Assembly: GCA_039636785.1 (NCBI GenBank) | Contig: CP144169.1 | Coordinates: forward strand, 186,001-250,000 | DNA length: 64,000 bases | Direction: 5' to 3' | Source of the DNA: Micrococcaceae bacterium Sec5.7 | Lineage (GTDB): Bacteria > Actinomycetota > Actinomycetes > Actinomycetales > Micrococcaceae | Shown: positions 14,770 through 23,390 of the stretch, piece by piece | Layout: each line of letters opens with the position of its first letter | Position numbering within the stretch: the stretch's first letter is position 1 | The notes under the pieces: model-generated | The model's database searches: none | What the model saw: only the letters and a program-made list of their open reading frames with translations | What the model was told of the DNA's origin: nothing | Position numbers and translations under genes: made by a program

Positions 14770-14800
14770 GACAATACTTGTCCAGAAAAAATGCTGTCAA
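14770..14800 (-). promoter_or_regulatory. Promoter and operator-like palindrome of the Rrf2 gene
   Basis: On the minus strand, TTGACA (14800-14795) and GTATTG (14777-14772) are 17 bases apart. The perfect palindrome GACAAGTATTGTC (14770-14782) overlaps the -10 box. With the start codon at 14763 the transcript would be nearly leaderless. Binding by the Rrf2 protein itself is inference. Confidence 0.55.
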
Positions 14801-14927
14801 GGACTTCCGGAGAATCCCGTCCCGCTGCCGGCCGCCGCACGGACGCAGCATTCAATGTCCGAACTGTGACCGGATCGATTGCTTGTCGGGCAAGGCTTCG
14901 CGCCGCTTTGGCGCTAGTTTTGTTCCT

Positions 14928-16667
14928 ATGACGTCTTCCGATGCCGATTTTCAGCTGTACAGCGACGCCCGCGAATGGGCCGCTCAGGACCCTGATCCCG
15001 CAACTTCCGCCTCGTTGACGGAGCTGATCCGGCTGTCAGTGAACGGTGTTCCGGCCGCGCGCCAGGAACTGGGGGACAGCTTCAGCGGCACGCTGCAGTT
15101 CGGCACGGCCGGGCTGCGCGCTGCGCTGGGACCCGGCCCGAGCCGCATGAACCGCGTCGTGGTGCGCCGCGCCGCCGCGGGCCTGGCTGACTTCCTGACC
15201 GGCGCCGTGGGTGAGGTTTCCCCCGGGACCAGGCCCCGCGCCGTCGTCGGCTATGACGCCCGCTACAACTCCGATATTTTTGCCGAGGAAACAGCGGCGA
15301 TCTTCACCGCCGCCGGGATCGAAACGTTCCTGATGCCGCAGGCGCTGCCCACTCCCCTGCTGGCCTACGCGGTCCGGGCGCTGGAATGCGACGGCGGCGT
15401 AATGGTCACAGCCAGCCACAACCCTCCGCAGGACAACGGGTACAAGGTCTACCTCGGCCGTCACGCCGTGGAGGAAAGCGGCCGCGGCGCGCAGATCGTG
15501 GCACCCTACGATGCGCGGATCGCAGCCAAAATCGACGGGGTGGGCACTCTGGATTCCATCAGCCTGGCAGCGGATGGCTGGACAGTGCTTGAGCAGAGCA
15601 TTGCCAGGGACTACGAAAACTCAACGGCAGCATTGGCTGTGCCCGCGCATTTCCCTGCCCGCGATCTCAAAATCGTGTTGACGCCCATGCACGGCGTGGG
15701 TGGGGAAACGGCGGTGTCCGTCCTGACGGCGGCAGGATTCACCGACGTCACGCTGGTGGCCGAGCAGGCAGAGCCGGACCCGGACTTCCCCACCGTGAAC
15801 TTCCCCAACCCGGAAGAACCCGGAGCCCTGGACCTGGCGCTGGAAACGGCTGTCCGCGTTGACGCCGACATTGTGCTGGCCAACGATCCGGATGCCGACC
15901 GTGCCGCCGTGGCAGCGAAGGATCCGGACACCGGCGCGTGGCGGATGCTCCGCGGCGATGAGGTGGGGGCGCTGCTGGGCGCCCACGTTGTGGCACGGCT
16001 TGCCGCCGGCGGGGAGGAAACGCCCGACGGCGTGTTCGCCAATTCAATTGTGTCCTCACGGCTGCTGTCACGCATCGCAGCTGCTGCCGGACTTGCGCAC
16101 GAGGAAACCCTGACGGGTTTCAAATGGATTTCCCGTGTCCCCGGGCTGCTCTACGGCTATGAGGAAGCCCTGGGCTACTGCGTGGCGCCTGAGCTGGTGC
16201 GGGACAAGGACGGTATTTCCGCGGCCGTCCTGATCGCAGAGCTGGCTGCAGCCGCCAAGGCGCACGGCAAGACCATCTTCGACACCCTGGACGAGCTCTA
16301 CCTGGTCCACGGCCTGCACGCGAGCGATCAGCTGAGCATCCGGGTCGGGGACCTGGGCCTGCTGGATGCCATGATGGACCGTCTGCGCGTCAACCCGCCG
16401 GAATCGTTTGGCGGATCCGCCGTCGAATCCTTCATCGATCTGGCAGAAGGCAGCGGGCAGCTGCCGCCGACCGACGGCCTGCTGTACCTGACAAGGGATG
16501 CCAGCCGGGTCATCATCCGCCCCAGCGGCACCGAACCCAAGCTCAAGTGCTACCTCGAGGTGATCCGCAGCGTGGGATCCGCCGCGGAACTCCCCGAAGC
16601 CCGGCAGGCTGCGCGTGCCGCCCTTGATCTGGTGCTGGGCGACGTCCGCGAGGCCCTGGGTCTGTAG
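14928..16667 (+). CDS. pmmB: Phosphohexomutase (phosphoglucomutase/phosphomannomutase family, PmmB-like)
   Basis: 579 residues from ATG 14928. The alpha-D-phosphohexomutase family is shown by the active-site serine loop VMVTASHNPPQDNGYKVY, the metal loop NDPDADR, the sugar-binding region GFKWISRVPG and the phosphate loop RPSGTEPKLK. Next to a purine nucleoside phosphorylase it may act on ribose-1-phosphate or hexose phosphates; mycobacteria keep the same deoD-pmmB neighbours. An in-frame start at 14778 would add 50 residues of atypical sequence over the divergent Rrf2 promoter and is rejected. Confidence 0.88.
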   Translation: MTSSDADFQLYSDAREWAAQDPDPATSASLTELIRLSVNGVPAARQELGDSFSGTLQFGTAGLRAALGPGPSRMNRVVVRRAAAGLADFLTGAVGEVSPGTRPRAVVGYDARYNSDIFAEETAAIFTAAGIETFLMPQALPTPLLAYAVRALECDGGVMVTASHNPPQDNGYKVYLGRHAVEESGRGAQIVAPYDARIAAKIDGVGTLDSISLAADGWTVLEQSIARDYENSTAALAVPAHFPARDLKIVLTPMHGVGGETAVSVLTAAGFTDVTLVAEQAEPDPDFPTVNFPNPEEPGALDLALETAVRVDADIVLANDPDADRAAVAAKDPDTGAWRMLRGDEVGALLGAHVVARLAAGGEETPDGVFANSIVSSRLLSRIAAAAGLAHEETLTGFKWISRVPGLLYGYEEALGYCVAPELVRDKDGISAAVLIAELAAAAKAHGKTIFDTLDELYLVHGLHASDQLSIRVGDLGLLDAMMDRLRVNPPESFGGSAVESFIDLAEGSGQLPPTDGLLYLTRDASRVIIRPSGTEPKLKCYLEVIRSVGSAAELPEARQAARAALDLVLGDVREALGL

Positions 16668-16718
16668 GCCCTCGGCTGTAGGGCCCGTGGGTTCTCGCCC
16701 CGGCGGTTACTGCGGGTT

Positions 16719-17084
16719 TTAGAGCTCAACCTCCACGTAGCCGGCTTCAACCCGGGTGCTGAACGTGGCCAGTGTGAGTTCCGGCGTTCCAAAGCACTGC
16801 CCTGTTTCGAGGTCGTAGACCTCTTTGTGGAGGGGCGACGCGATGGTGGGGCGGGTGCCGCGTGAGCCGATGATGCCGCGGGCCATCACGTTGGCTCCGG
16901 TGGCCGGATCCTCATGGGCCACGGCGAAGACCTCACCGGGTGCGGTGCGGAATAGTGCCACCTGGCGGCCGGCAATGAGCGCCGCCTCACCCCAGGCAAG
17001 TTCCAGTGCATCCACGGCGCAGACGCGGTGCCAGGCCGTGCCGAATCCGGTGGCCAGTTCCTCAAGTTCCAGTGTTGCCGTCAT
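16719..17084 (-). CDS. nirD: Nitrite reductase small subunit (Rieske-like NirD)
   Basis: 121 residues from ATG 17084, which has a clear purine-rich ribosome-binding region (AGGGAGAGGAG) upstream. It has the NirD fold (WHRVCAVDAL, ALIAGRQVALFRTAPGEVFAV, SPLHKEVYDLETGQCF) and, as usual for NirD, lacks the Cys/His set of true Rieske proteins. It assists NirB in reducing nitrite to ammonium. Its position is unusual in that it is transcribed divergently from nirB, with 250 bp between them, instead of following it in an operon. A shared regulatory region may control both. Confidence 0.9.
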   Translation of the reverse strand: MTATLELEELATGFGTAWHRVCAVDALELAWGEAALIAGRQVALFRTAPGEVFAVAHEDPATGANVMARGIIGSRGTRPTIASPLHKEVYDLETGQCFGTPELTLATFSTRVEAGYVEVEL

Positions 17085-17229
17085 GTCGGCTCCTCTCCCT
17101 GTGCCTGCTTGGGCCACCTGTGCGGCCATAGAACCAAGCTAGGGCGCAGGTGTTACAAGGGCGTGCAGTCAATGTGTCCGGCGCGTAAAAGAGAACTCAC
17201 CTGTCCGGAAACGTGTTCGTGATGCAGAA

Positions 17230-17267
17230 GTTAAGTTCACGAAACAAAAGGGAAACTGAAGCGAAAC
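17230..17267 (+). promoter_or_regulatory. Candidate GlnR operator upstream of nirB
   Basis: Four half-sites repeat every 11 bp: GTTAA (17230), GAAAC (17241), GAAAC (17252) and GAAAC (17263). The actinobacterial GlnR consensus is gTnAC-n6-GaAAC, repeated with the same spacing. The site lies about 70 bp before the nirB start and in the nirB/nirD divergent region, where nitrogen control is expected. The pattern is seen; binding is inference. Confidence 0.72.
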
Positions 17268-17334
17268 TGCAGTTGCCTAGTCTGAATGGACAAGCTGCAG
17301 AGCACCGTCTGCGGCCCATGCGAAAGGCCCACCA

Positions 17335-19977
17335 GTGACCTCACAGTCTTCAACCACAGAGAACCAGCGCCGCATCGTCGTCGCCGGCGGCGGTCCGGCA
17401 GCCCACCGCTTCGCCGACGCCATGCACACCCGCGGCCTCGAAGGCTGGCAGGTCACTGTCCTGACGGAGGAAGCACACCTTCCTTATGACCGCGTTGCGC
17501 TCAGCAAGGCGCTCACCGACAACGCCGTTGATCTCACTCTTGGAAACGCATCCATGTGGGACCACAGCGCCCTCACGTTGAAGACCGGCGAGCGCGTGGT
17601 CAAGATCAATGCCGCCGGCAAGACCGTGGAGACGGCCGCGGGCAACAGCTACGAGTACGACCATCTAGTGGTGGCCACCGGCTCAGACGCCGCCCGGCTC
17701 CCCATCCCCGGGGCCGAACTCACCCACGTTTACCGCACCCTCGAAGATGTCTGGTCCATCAACAGGGCCATCGCAGGACTGACGGAAAAACTCGGACGCA
17801 AGGTCAACGCCGTCACCATAGGCGGCGGGCTGCTGGGCCTCGAGTCCGCTGCCGGCACCGAGCAGCTCGGCGCAACCCCCATCGTCATCAACGGCTCGCC
17901 CTGGCTCATGAACACCCAGCTGGACGAAGGCGCCGGGCAGGCCCTGGGCCGCCTCATCGAATCCAAGGGCTTTGAGGTCCATGGCGGGGTGTTCCCGTCC
18001 GAGGTCCTTTCCGACGACGACGGCCAGGTCACCGGTGTGCTGATGGCTGACGGCCGCACCATCCCCGCCGACCTGGTGATTGTGGCAATCGGCGTCAAGC
18101 CTCGCGATGAACTCTTCCGCGCGGCCGAAGGCGAGGAAGCACTCTTTGATCTCGGCCCCCGCGGCGGTGTGGTTATTTCCGACGCCTGTGAAACGAAGGT
18201 CACCGGCATCTGGGCAATCGGCGAGGTGGCCAACTTCGGCGGCATGTGCCTTGGCCTGGTTGCGCCGGCCAACACCATGGCCGAGATTGTGGCCGACCGC
18301 CTGCACGGCGGCGGGGCAACGTTCCCGGGCTTCGACACCGCCACCAAGCTCAAACTGTCCGGCGTAGACGTTGCCAGCTTCGGCGACGCCTTCGCCAAGA
18401 CCGAGCACTCCCTTGAAATCGTCTACGCCGACCCCGCCCGGGGCGTTTACCAGAAGATCGTCACCACCGATGATGCCAAGACGCTCCTGGGCGGCGTCTT
18501 CGTGGGCGATGCTTCCCCCTACATGACGCTGCGCCCCATCCTGGGCCGCGAGCTCAGCGCCGAACCCGGCGCTTACCTGACCGCGGCCGGCGGCGGTGAC
18601 GCCCCCGACACCGAGCTTCCGGATGACGCCATCCTGTGTTCCTGCAACAACGTGGCGGCAGGCAGTATCCGCGACGCCATCAACGGCTGCGGCGCCTGCG
18701 ATGGCAGCGAGCCGGTGCAGGAACTCGGCGAGCTCAAGGGCTGCACCCGTGCAGGAACCCAGTGCGGATCCTGCGTCCCCATGCTGAAGAAACTCCTGGA
18801 AGGCGAGCTGACCAAGTCCGGAATCACCGTATCCAAGGCTCTCTGCGAACACATCAGCCTCTCCCGGCAGGAACTCTTCGATGCCATCCGCGTGCTGGGC
18901 CTGACGTCCTTCGAGGAAATCATGGCCAAGTACGGCACCGGCGCCGGCTGCGATATCTGCAAGCCCACCATCGCCTCCATCCTGGCCAGCCAGAACAGCG
19001 CCTACGTGCTCGACGCCGGCCGCGGCACCCTTCAGGACACCAACGACCGCGCCTTGGCAAACATGCAGAAGGACGGCACCTACTCAGTGGTCCCGCGGAT
19101 CGCCGGCGGTGAGATCACGCCGAAGAAACTGGGCGTGATTGCCGCGGTCGCCGAAAAATACGGCCTCTACACGAAGATCACCGGTGGCCAGCGGATCGAC
19201 ATGTTCGGTGCCCGGCTGGAACAGCTTCCGGAAATCTGGAAGGAACTGGTGGAGGAAGGCTTCGAATCGGGCCAGGCGTATGGCAAGAGCCTGCGCACCG
19301 TGAAGTCCTGTGTCGGTTCCACCTGGTGCCGCTTCGGCGTCCAGGATGCCGTGGCCATGGCCATCAACCTGGAGCTCCGCTACCGCGGGCTGCGCAGCCC
19401 GCACAAACTCAAGATGGGCGTCTCCGGCTGTGCCCGTGAATGCGCCGAGGCCCGCGGCAAGGACGTGGGCGTGATCGCCACGGACAAGGGCTGGAACCTG
19501 TATGTGGGCGGCAACGGCGGCTTCCAGCCGGCACACGCCCAGCTGCTGGCCCAGGACCTGGACGATCAGACCCTGCTGAAGTACATCGACCGCTACCTGA
19601 TGTACTACATCCGCACCGCGGACCGCCTGCAGCGCACCGCGCGCTGGCAGGAAGAGCTCGACGGCGGCCTGAAGCACGTTGAGGACGTGGTGGTGAAGGA
19701 CTCCCTGGGCATCGCCGAGGAACTCGAAGCCGCCATGGAAAAGCACGTGGACACCTACGAGGACGAATGGGCCGCAACGCTCAAGGACCCGGAACGCCTT
19801 CGCCGGTTCCGCTCGTTCGTCAATGCACCGGACCAGAAGGACGATTCCATTTCCTTCGTCCCGGAGCGGGGCCAGATCCGTCCGGCCACTTCTGAAGAAA
19901 AAGGCAAAGTGCTGATCGGAGCCTCCATCCCGGTCCGTCCGTCCACCCCGGATTCCGCTGTTGAAAATGAGGTATAG
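17335..19977 (+). CDS. nirB: NAD(P)H nitrite reductase large subunit
   Basis: 880-residue cytoplasmic enzyme, nitrite to ammonium in six electrons. Domains in order: FAD/NAD(P)-binding module (IVVAGGGPAAHRFAD; second dinucleotide site VTIGGGLLGLES; FAD motif IWAIGEVANF); a BFD-type [2Fe-2S] domain (CSCNNVAAGSIRDA, TQCGSCV); a second BFD-like region (GAGCDICKP); the ferredoxin-like sirohaem module; and the sirohaem/[4Fe-4S] cysteines in SCVGSTWCRFG and SGCARECAEA. GTG start. It is followed two bases later by the SUMT gene, which supplies sirohaem. A GlnR-type operator lies upstream. Confidence 0.95.
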   Translation: MTSQSSTTENQRRIVVAGGGPAAHRFADAMHTRGLEGWQVTVLTEEAHLPYDRVALSKALTDNAVDLTLGNASMWDHSALTLKTGERVVKINAAGKTVETAAGNSYEYDHLVVATGSDAARLPIPGAELTHVYRTLEDVWSINRAIAGLTEKLGRKVNAVTIGGGLLGLESAAGTEQLGATPIVINGSPWLMNTQLDEGAGQALGRLIESKGFEVHGGVFPSEVLSDDDGQVTGVLMADGRTIPADLVIVAIGVKPRDELFRAAEGEEALFDLGPRGGVVISDACETKVTGIWAIGEVANFGGMCLGLVAPANTMAEIVADRLHGGGATFPGFDTATKLKLSGVDVASFGDAFAKTEHSLEIVYADPARGVYQKIVTTDDAKTLLGGVFVGDASPYMTLRPILGRELSAEPGAYLTAAGGGDAPDTELPDDAILCSCNNVAAGSIRDAINGCGACDGSEPVQELGELKGCTRAGTQCGSCVPMLKKLLEGELTKSGITVSKALCEHISLSRQELFDAIRVLGLTSFEEIMAKYGTGAGCDICKPTIASILASQNSAYVLDAGRGTLQDTNDRALANMQKDGTYSVVPRIAGGEITPKKLGVIAAVAEKYGLYTKITGGQRIDMFGARLEQLPEIWKELVEEGFESGQAYGKSLRTVKSCVGSTWCRFGVQDAVAMAINLELRYRGLRSPHKLKMGVSGCARECAEARGKDVGVIATDKGWNLYVGGNGGFQPAHAQLLAQDLDDQTLLKYIDRYLMYYIRTADRLQRTARWQEELDGGLKHVEDVVVKDSLGIAEELEAAMEKHVDTYEDEWAATLKDPERLRRFRSFVNAPDQKDDSISFVPERGQIRPATSEEKGKVLIGASIPVRPSTPDSAVENEV

Positions 19978-19979
19978 CC

Positions 19980-21014
19980 ATGCAGCTCAGTATTGATCTC
20001 AGCGGCCGCGAAGTCCTGGTCACCGGTTCGGACCACGCTGCCCGCCAGGCCGTCCGCCGCCATCAGGCGGCCGGCGCCGTGGTCTCCCGCCTCAGCACCC
20101 CACAGGGTGCGCGGCACGACGGCCCGCTGCCGGAACGCCCGTTCCTGGTGGCCGCAGTGGATGACGGCCAGCCCGGCTGGGAGCCGTTGCTGGAACGGTG
20201 CCGCGAAAACGGCATCCCCGTCGCGGTCGAACCAGCTGCGGGACCCACCGGCCACGTCACCCTGGTGGGTGGCGGACCGGGAACCACCGAGCTGCTGACC
20301 GTGGCTGCCGTCAGGGCGCTGCGGGACGCCGACGTCGTGTTCTACGACCGCCTGGCCCCGTACCAGGAGCTGCCGTCCCTGAGTTCGGCCGAGCTGGTGG
20401 ACGTGGGCAAGCGCCCCGGCCACCACCCGGTCAGCCAGTCCGCCATTGAGAAGCTCATGGTGGAGGCCGCGCTGGACGGCAAGAACGTGGTGCGGCTCAA
20501 GGGCGGTGACCCCTATGTGTTCGGCCGCGGCGGCGAAGAGGTTGCCGCCTGCGTGGCTGCTGGCGTACCCGTCCGTGTCATCTCCGGCGTCACCAGCGCC
20601 ATCTCCGTCCCGGCCGCTGCCGGCATCCCGGTAACCCACCGCGAAGTGAGCCACATGTTCACCGTGGTTTCCGGGCATGCGCCGCTGACCGAAAAGGAAC
20701 ACACCCACCTTGCCGGTCTGGGCGGGACTATCGTGGTTCTCATGGGAATCGGGACACTTCATCAGCTGGCGGCGGGCCTTCGGAAGGCCGGAATGCGCGC
20801 CGACATGCCCATGGCGGTGGTGGAACGCGGCTACCGGCCCGGACAGCGCACCACTATTGCCGAGCTCGGGACCATCGTCACCGCGGCTGCCGGGTGCACC
20901 AATCCGGCTGTGCTGGTCATCGGCGAGGTGGTGCGGGTGGCTGAGGCCAACCGCGGGCATGCCGAGGCCGCAGCCGATCTTGACAGGCTGGCGGCCTCGC
21001 TGCTGGGCGCGTGA
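19980..21014 (+). CDS. cobA: Uroporphyrinogen-III C-methyltransferase (SUMT) with short N-terminal extension
   Basis: 344 residues. The C-terminal ~240 residues are a SUMT domain using S-adenosylmethionine to make precorrin-2 for sirohaem: VTLVGGGPGTTELLTVAAV, YDRLAP, RLKGGDPYVFGRGGEE, VISGVTSAISVPAAAGIPVTHR. The first ~95 residues look like a shortened CysG-type precorrin-2 dehydrogenase N-terminus (VLVTGSDHAARQAVRRHQAAGA), too short and lacking the full domain to be active alone. It lies directly behind nirB, whose cofactor it serves. Its end overlaps a possible GTG start of the next gene. The symbol is by function; nasF or sumT would be equivalent. Confidence 0.9.
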   Translation: MQLSIDLSGREVLVTGSDHAARQAVRRHQAAGAVVSRLSTPQGARHDGPLPERPFLVAAVDDGQPGWEPLLERCRENGIPVAVEPAAGPTGHVTLVGGGPGTTELLTVAAVRALRDADVVFYDRLAPYQELPSLSSAELVDVGKRPGHHPVSQSAIEKLMVEAALDGKNVVRLKGGDPYVFGRGGEEVAACVAAGVPVRVISGVTSAISVPAAAGIPVTHREVSHMFTVVSGHAPLTEKEHTHLAGLGGTIVVLMGIGTLHQLAAGLRKAGMRADMPMAVVERGYRPGQRTTIAELGTIVTAAAGCTNPAVLVIGEVVRVAEANRGHAEAAADLDRLAASLLGA

Positions 21015-21022
21015 AAGGAACA

Positions 21023-22219
21023 ATGAACGCCATGAACGCCATTGCCCCGGCCGAATACCTGCCCGTCAAGGACTCCGGTGCTGCGCAGGATCCTGTCAAC
21101 CAGGAGGCACAGCCGCCGGAGACCGCCGATTCGCCGCTGGAGGGTTTCCGGATCGGAGTGACGTCGCACCGGCGTTCGAGAGACCTGATCGAAGCCCTGG
21201 AGCGCCGCGGCGCCGAGGTCCTTCACGCGCCGGCGCTGAAAATCGCCCCGGTCCAGGAGGACATCGGTCTCATCGAGGACACCAAGGCCATCATCGCCGC
21301 CCGTCCGGACCTCTGCATCGCCACCACCGCCTATGGCATGCGCCGCTGGTGTGAGGCCGCAGACTCGTTCGGCATCGGCGAAGAACTGTTGGAAACCCTG
21401 GGAGCCTGCCGGATGTTCGTCCGGGGGCCGAAGGCCCGGGGTGCCGTCCGCGCGGCCGGCCTTGCCGACGTCGGGATCAGCAGCGACGAAACCACGGCAA
21501 CACTGGTGGACATGCTGCTCGCGGAAGGAGTTCGAGGCAAAACGGTTGCCGTCCAGCTGCACGGCTACACCGATGTCCGCCAACTCGAACGCCTGCGGAT
21601 GTCCGGCGCCACGGTCCTGACGGTTACGCCCTACCGCTGGGTGAAGCCCGACGGCGAGGATCTTCTCCCCCGGCTGATCGAGGCCGCCTGCAGCGGCAAC
21701 CTGGATGTTCTGACCTTCACAAGTGCCCCCGCTGTGGATGCCATGTGGAGCACGGCCCACGAAATGGGGCTCTACACGCAACTCGTGGCGAGCCTCAAGA
21801 CCAACGTCACCACGGCCGTGGTGGGTCCCATCACGGCCCAGCCGCTGATTGACGCCGGACTCTCACCGCTCGTTCCGGAACGGTTCCGGATGGGCGCCCT
21901 CATCAGGCTGGTCTGCGAACATCTGGCCCTGAATCACGTCCGCCGGCTGGAAACCAGATCGGGCAGCGTGGAGCTCCGCGGACGCTGCCTGCGGATAGAC
22001 GGCGAGTCTGTGGAGCTCGCTCCAGCTCCCCTGCTCCTGTTGCGCGCACTCCTCGGTGCCGGCGGGGCGGTGCTGTCCCGCGAGTCCCTTTCGGAGCTCC
22101 TGGAACTGCGTGGCTCGGTCCATGCCCTGGACATGACGGTCAGCCGGCTGCGGTCCTCCCTGCCGGACGGCAGCCTTGTCGAAACCGTGGTCAAACGCGG
22201 CTACCGGCTGCGGGTCTGA
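21023..22219 (+). CDS. Uroporphyrinogen-III synthase fused to a winged-helix DNA-binding domain
   Basis: 398 residues from ATG 21023 (alternatives GTG 21011, ATG 21032). About residues 35-290 form a HemD-type domain (GFRIGVTSHRRSRDLIEALERRGAEV, FTSAPAVDAMW, AVVGPITAQPLIDAGL). The last ~85 residues resemble the OmpR/PhoB winged helix (LLLLRALLGAGGAVLSRESLSELL, DMTVSRLRSSLPD, VVKRGYRLRV). The same fusion is known in actinobacteria, such as Rv0260c of M. tuberculosis. The setting behind nirB and SUMT suggests a role in sirohaem supply or in gene control tied to it; which half matters in vivo is not clear. Confidence 0.85.
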   Translation: MNAMNAIAPAEYLPVKDSGAAQDPVNQEAQPPETADSPLEGFRIGVTSHRRSRDLIEALERRGAEVLHAPALKIAPVQEDIGLIEDTKAIIAARPDLCIATTAYGMRRWCEAADSFGIGEELLETLGACRMFVRGPKARGAVRAAGLADVGISSDETTATLVDMLLAEGVRGKTVAVQLHGYTDVRQLERLRMSGATVLTVTPYRWVKPDGEDLLPRLIEAACSGNLDVLTFTSAPAVDAMWSTAHEMGLYTQLVASLKTNVTTAVVGPITAQPLIDAGLSPLVPERFRMGALIRLVCEHLALNHVRRLETRSGSVELRGRCLRIDGESVELAPAPLLLLRALLGAGGAVLSRESLSELLELRGSVHALDMTVSRLRSSLPDGSLVETVVKRGYRLRV

Positions 22220-22253
22220 CGCGGCTCCGGTGTCCCTGTCCCTGGGTGCCTTT

Positions 22254-22280
22254 GTTACCAGCCGGTAAAAATTGGCGAAC
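22254..22280 (+). promoter_or_regulatory. Second candidate GlnR operator
   Basis: GTTAC (22254), GTAAA (22265) and CGAAC (22276) recur at 11-bp spacing, a degenerate match to gTnAC-n6-GaAAC. It lies 119-145 bp before the following flavoprotein gene, in the only sizeable gap of the nitrite cluster. Weaker than the site at 17230. Confidence 0.4.
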
Positions 22281-22398
22281 GAGTGGCGATATTCCGGCAA
22301 TGACAGGGAAACAAGCCGGAAAAGCCGGAGGCCTACGCTGAGTCCATCAAGCAACTCCAGGCCCGCGCACATGGCCTGATCAGCGAAAGGGCCCGCAC

Positions 22399-23274
22399 AT
22401 GTCCGCTCCGGCACCGTCCAACTCCTTGTCCAACCCACCGTCCACCTCAACCGACTCGTCACTGCGCATTGTCATTGCCGGCGCCGGTCCGGCCGCACAG
22501 GCTCTGGTGGGCCAACTGGCCCGTGCGCAGTTCGCCGGCAGCATCACCGTGCTGAGCAACCGTGACGACGCCCCGTCGGATCTGCTGGAACTGGCCGCGC
22601 TGCCCCGGGTGTCAATGCGGTTCGGGCAGCCTGCCAGCTTTATCGACGCCGTCAACCGCCGGGTGACCACGGCTGACGGCATGGAATTCAGCTACGACCA
22701 GCTGGTGATCGCCACCGGATCAGCGCCCGCGGGTTCCCCCGTTGACGGCGCCAGCTGTTGCCTGAGCTACTCCACCATTGACGACGCCGCCAAGATCGGT
22801 GAAGCCGTCAAGGAAGCCACGCGCGTGCTGGGCAGGCGCCCGCTGGGAATCCTGGTGGGCACCGGCGCGGCCGGCCAGGCGGAGGCTGTGCTTCGGGCCA
22901 GGGGCGTGCGGCCCATCCGCACCACCGCCCGGCCGGCCGCGATTGTTCCCACCGCAGGCCCGGTATTATCAGCTGCCGGGATTCTGTTCGAGGACGGCAG
23001 CAGGATGAACGGCGATCTGGTGATCCTGGCGGAAGAACGCATCGCCCGCGACAGCCTGGCCGCGAGCGCCGGTGTGAAGACGGCACCCAACGGCGGCATC
23101 GTCATCAGCCGGGACTTCGGTACGTCGGTCCCCGGCATCTGGGCCATCGGGGATGCGGCCGCGTTCGACGGCGTGAGGCTGGGTCTGCTGGTTGCAGCCG
23201 GGTCCGCGGCGGGCGTCTGTGCCGCGCAGCTGATGACGGCGGCTCGGGCCGTGCGGCTACCTCTCGCCGCGTAG
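22399..23274 (+). CDS. Short NAD(P)/FAD-dependent oxidoreductase, NirB-module-like
   Basis: 291 residues. It has an N-terminal dinucleotide motif ([14 protein letters not shown]), the central ATG motif ([14 protein letters not shown]), a weak second dinucleotide site ([14 protein letters not shown]) and the FAD motif [10 protein letters not shown]. It is about 100 residues shorter than usual for the family, mainly between the first two motifs, and has no Fe-S or sirohaem domain. It looks like a paralogue of the flavin module of NirB. It may be an electron donor or a degenerate copy. A terminator-like hairpin follows it. Confidence 0.7.
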   Translation: MSAPAPSNSLSNPPSTSTDSSLRIVIAGAGPAAQALVGQLARAQFAGSITVLSNRDDAPSDLLELAALPRVSMRFGQPASFIDAVNRRVTTADGMEFSYDQLVIATGSAPAGSPVDGASCCLSYSTIDDAAKIGEAVKEATRVLGRRPLGILVGTGAAGQAEAVLRARGVRPIRTTARPAAIVPTAGPVLSAAGILFEDGSRMNGDLVILAEERIARDSLAASAGVKTAPNGGIVISRDFGTSVPGIWAIGDAAAFDGVRLGLLVAAGSAAGVCAAQLMTAARAVRLPLAA

Positions 23275-23281
23275 GGCCGGC

Positions 23282-23302
23282 AGCCGGATATCCCGGCTTT
23301 TC
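23282..23302 (+). terminator. Terminator-like hairpin after the nitrite cluster
   Basis: AGCCGG-ATATC-CCGGCT followed by TTTT: a six-pair GC stem with a short T-run, between the flavoprotein gene and deoC. Confidence 0.55.
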
Positions 23303-23390
23303 AGACCGCCCGTTGTGGCAAGATGGTCATCTGAGGAGCCACGAAGAACGCGGCGTCGCCAGCCCCACGAGGCCCACGGAGAGGACCATC

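Noticed and set aside
14778-14927. Longer N-terminus for the phosphohexomutase
   Set aside because: The extra 50 residues are basic and Cys-rich, unlike the family, and would overlap the Rrf2 promoter region.
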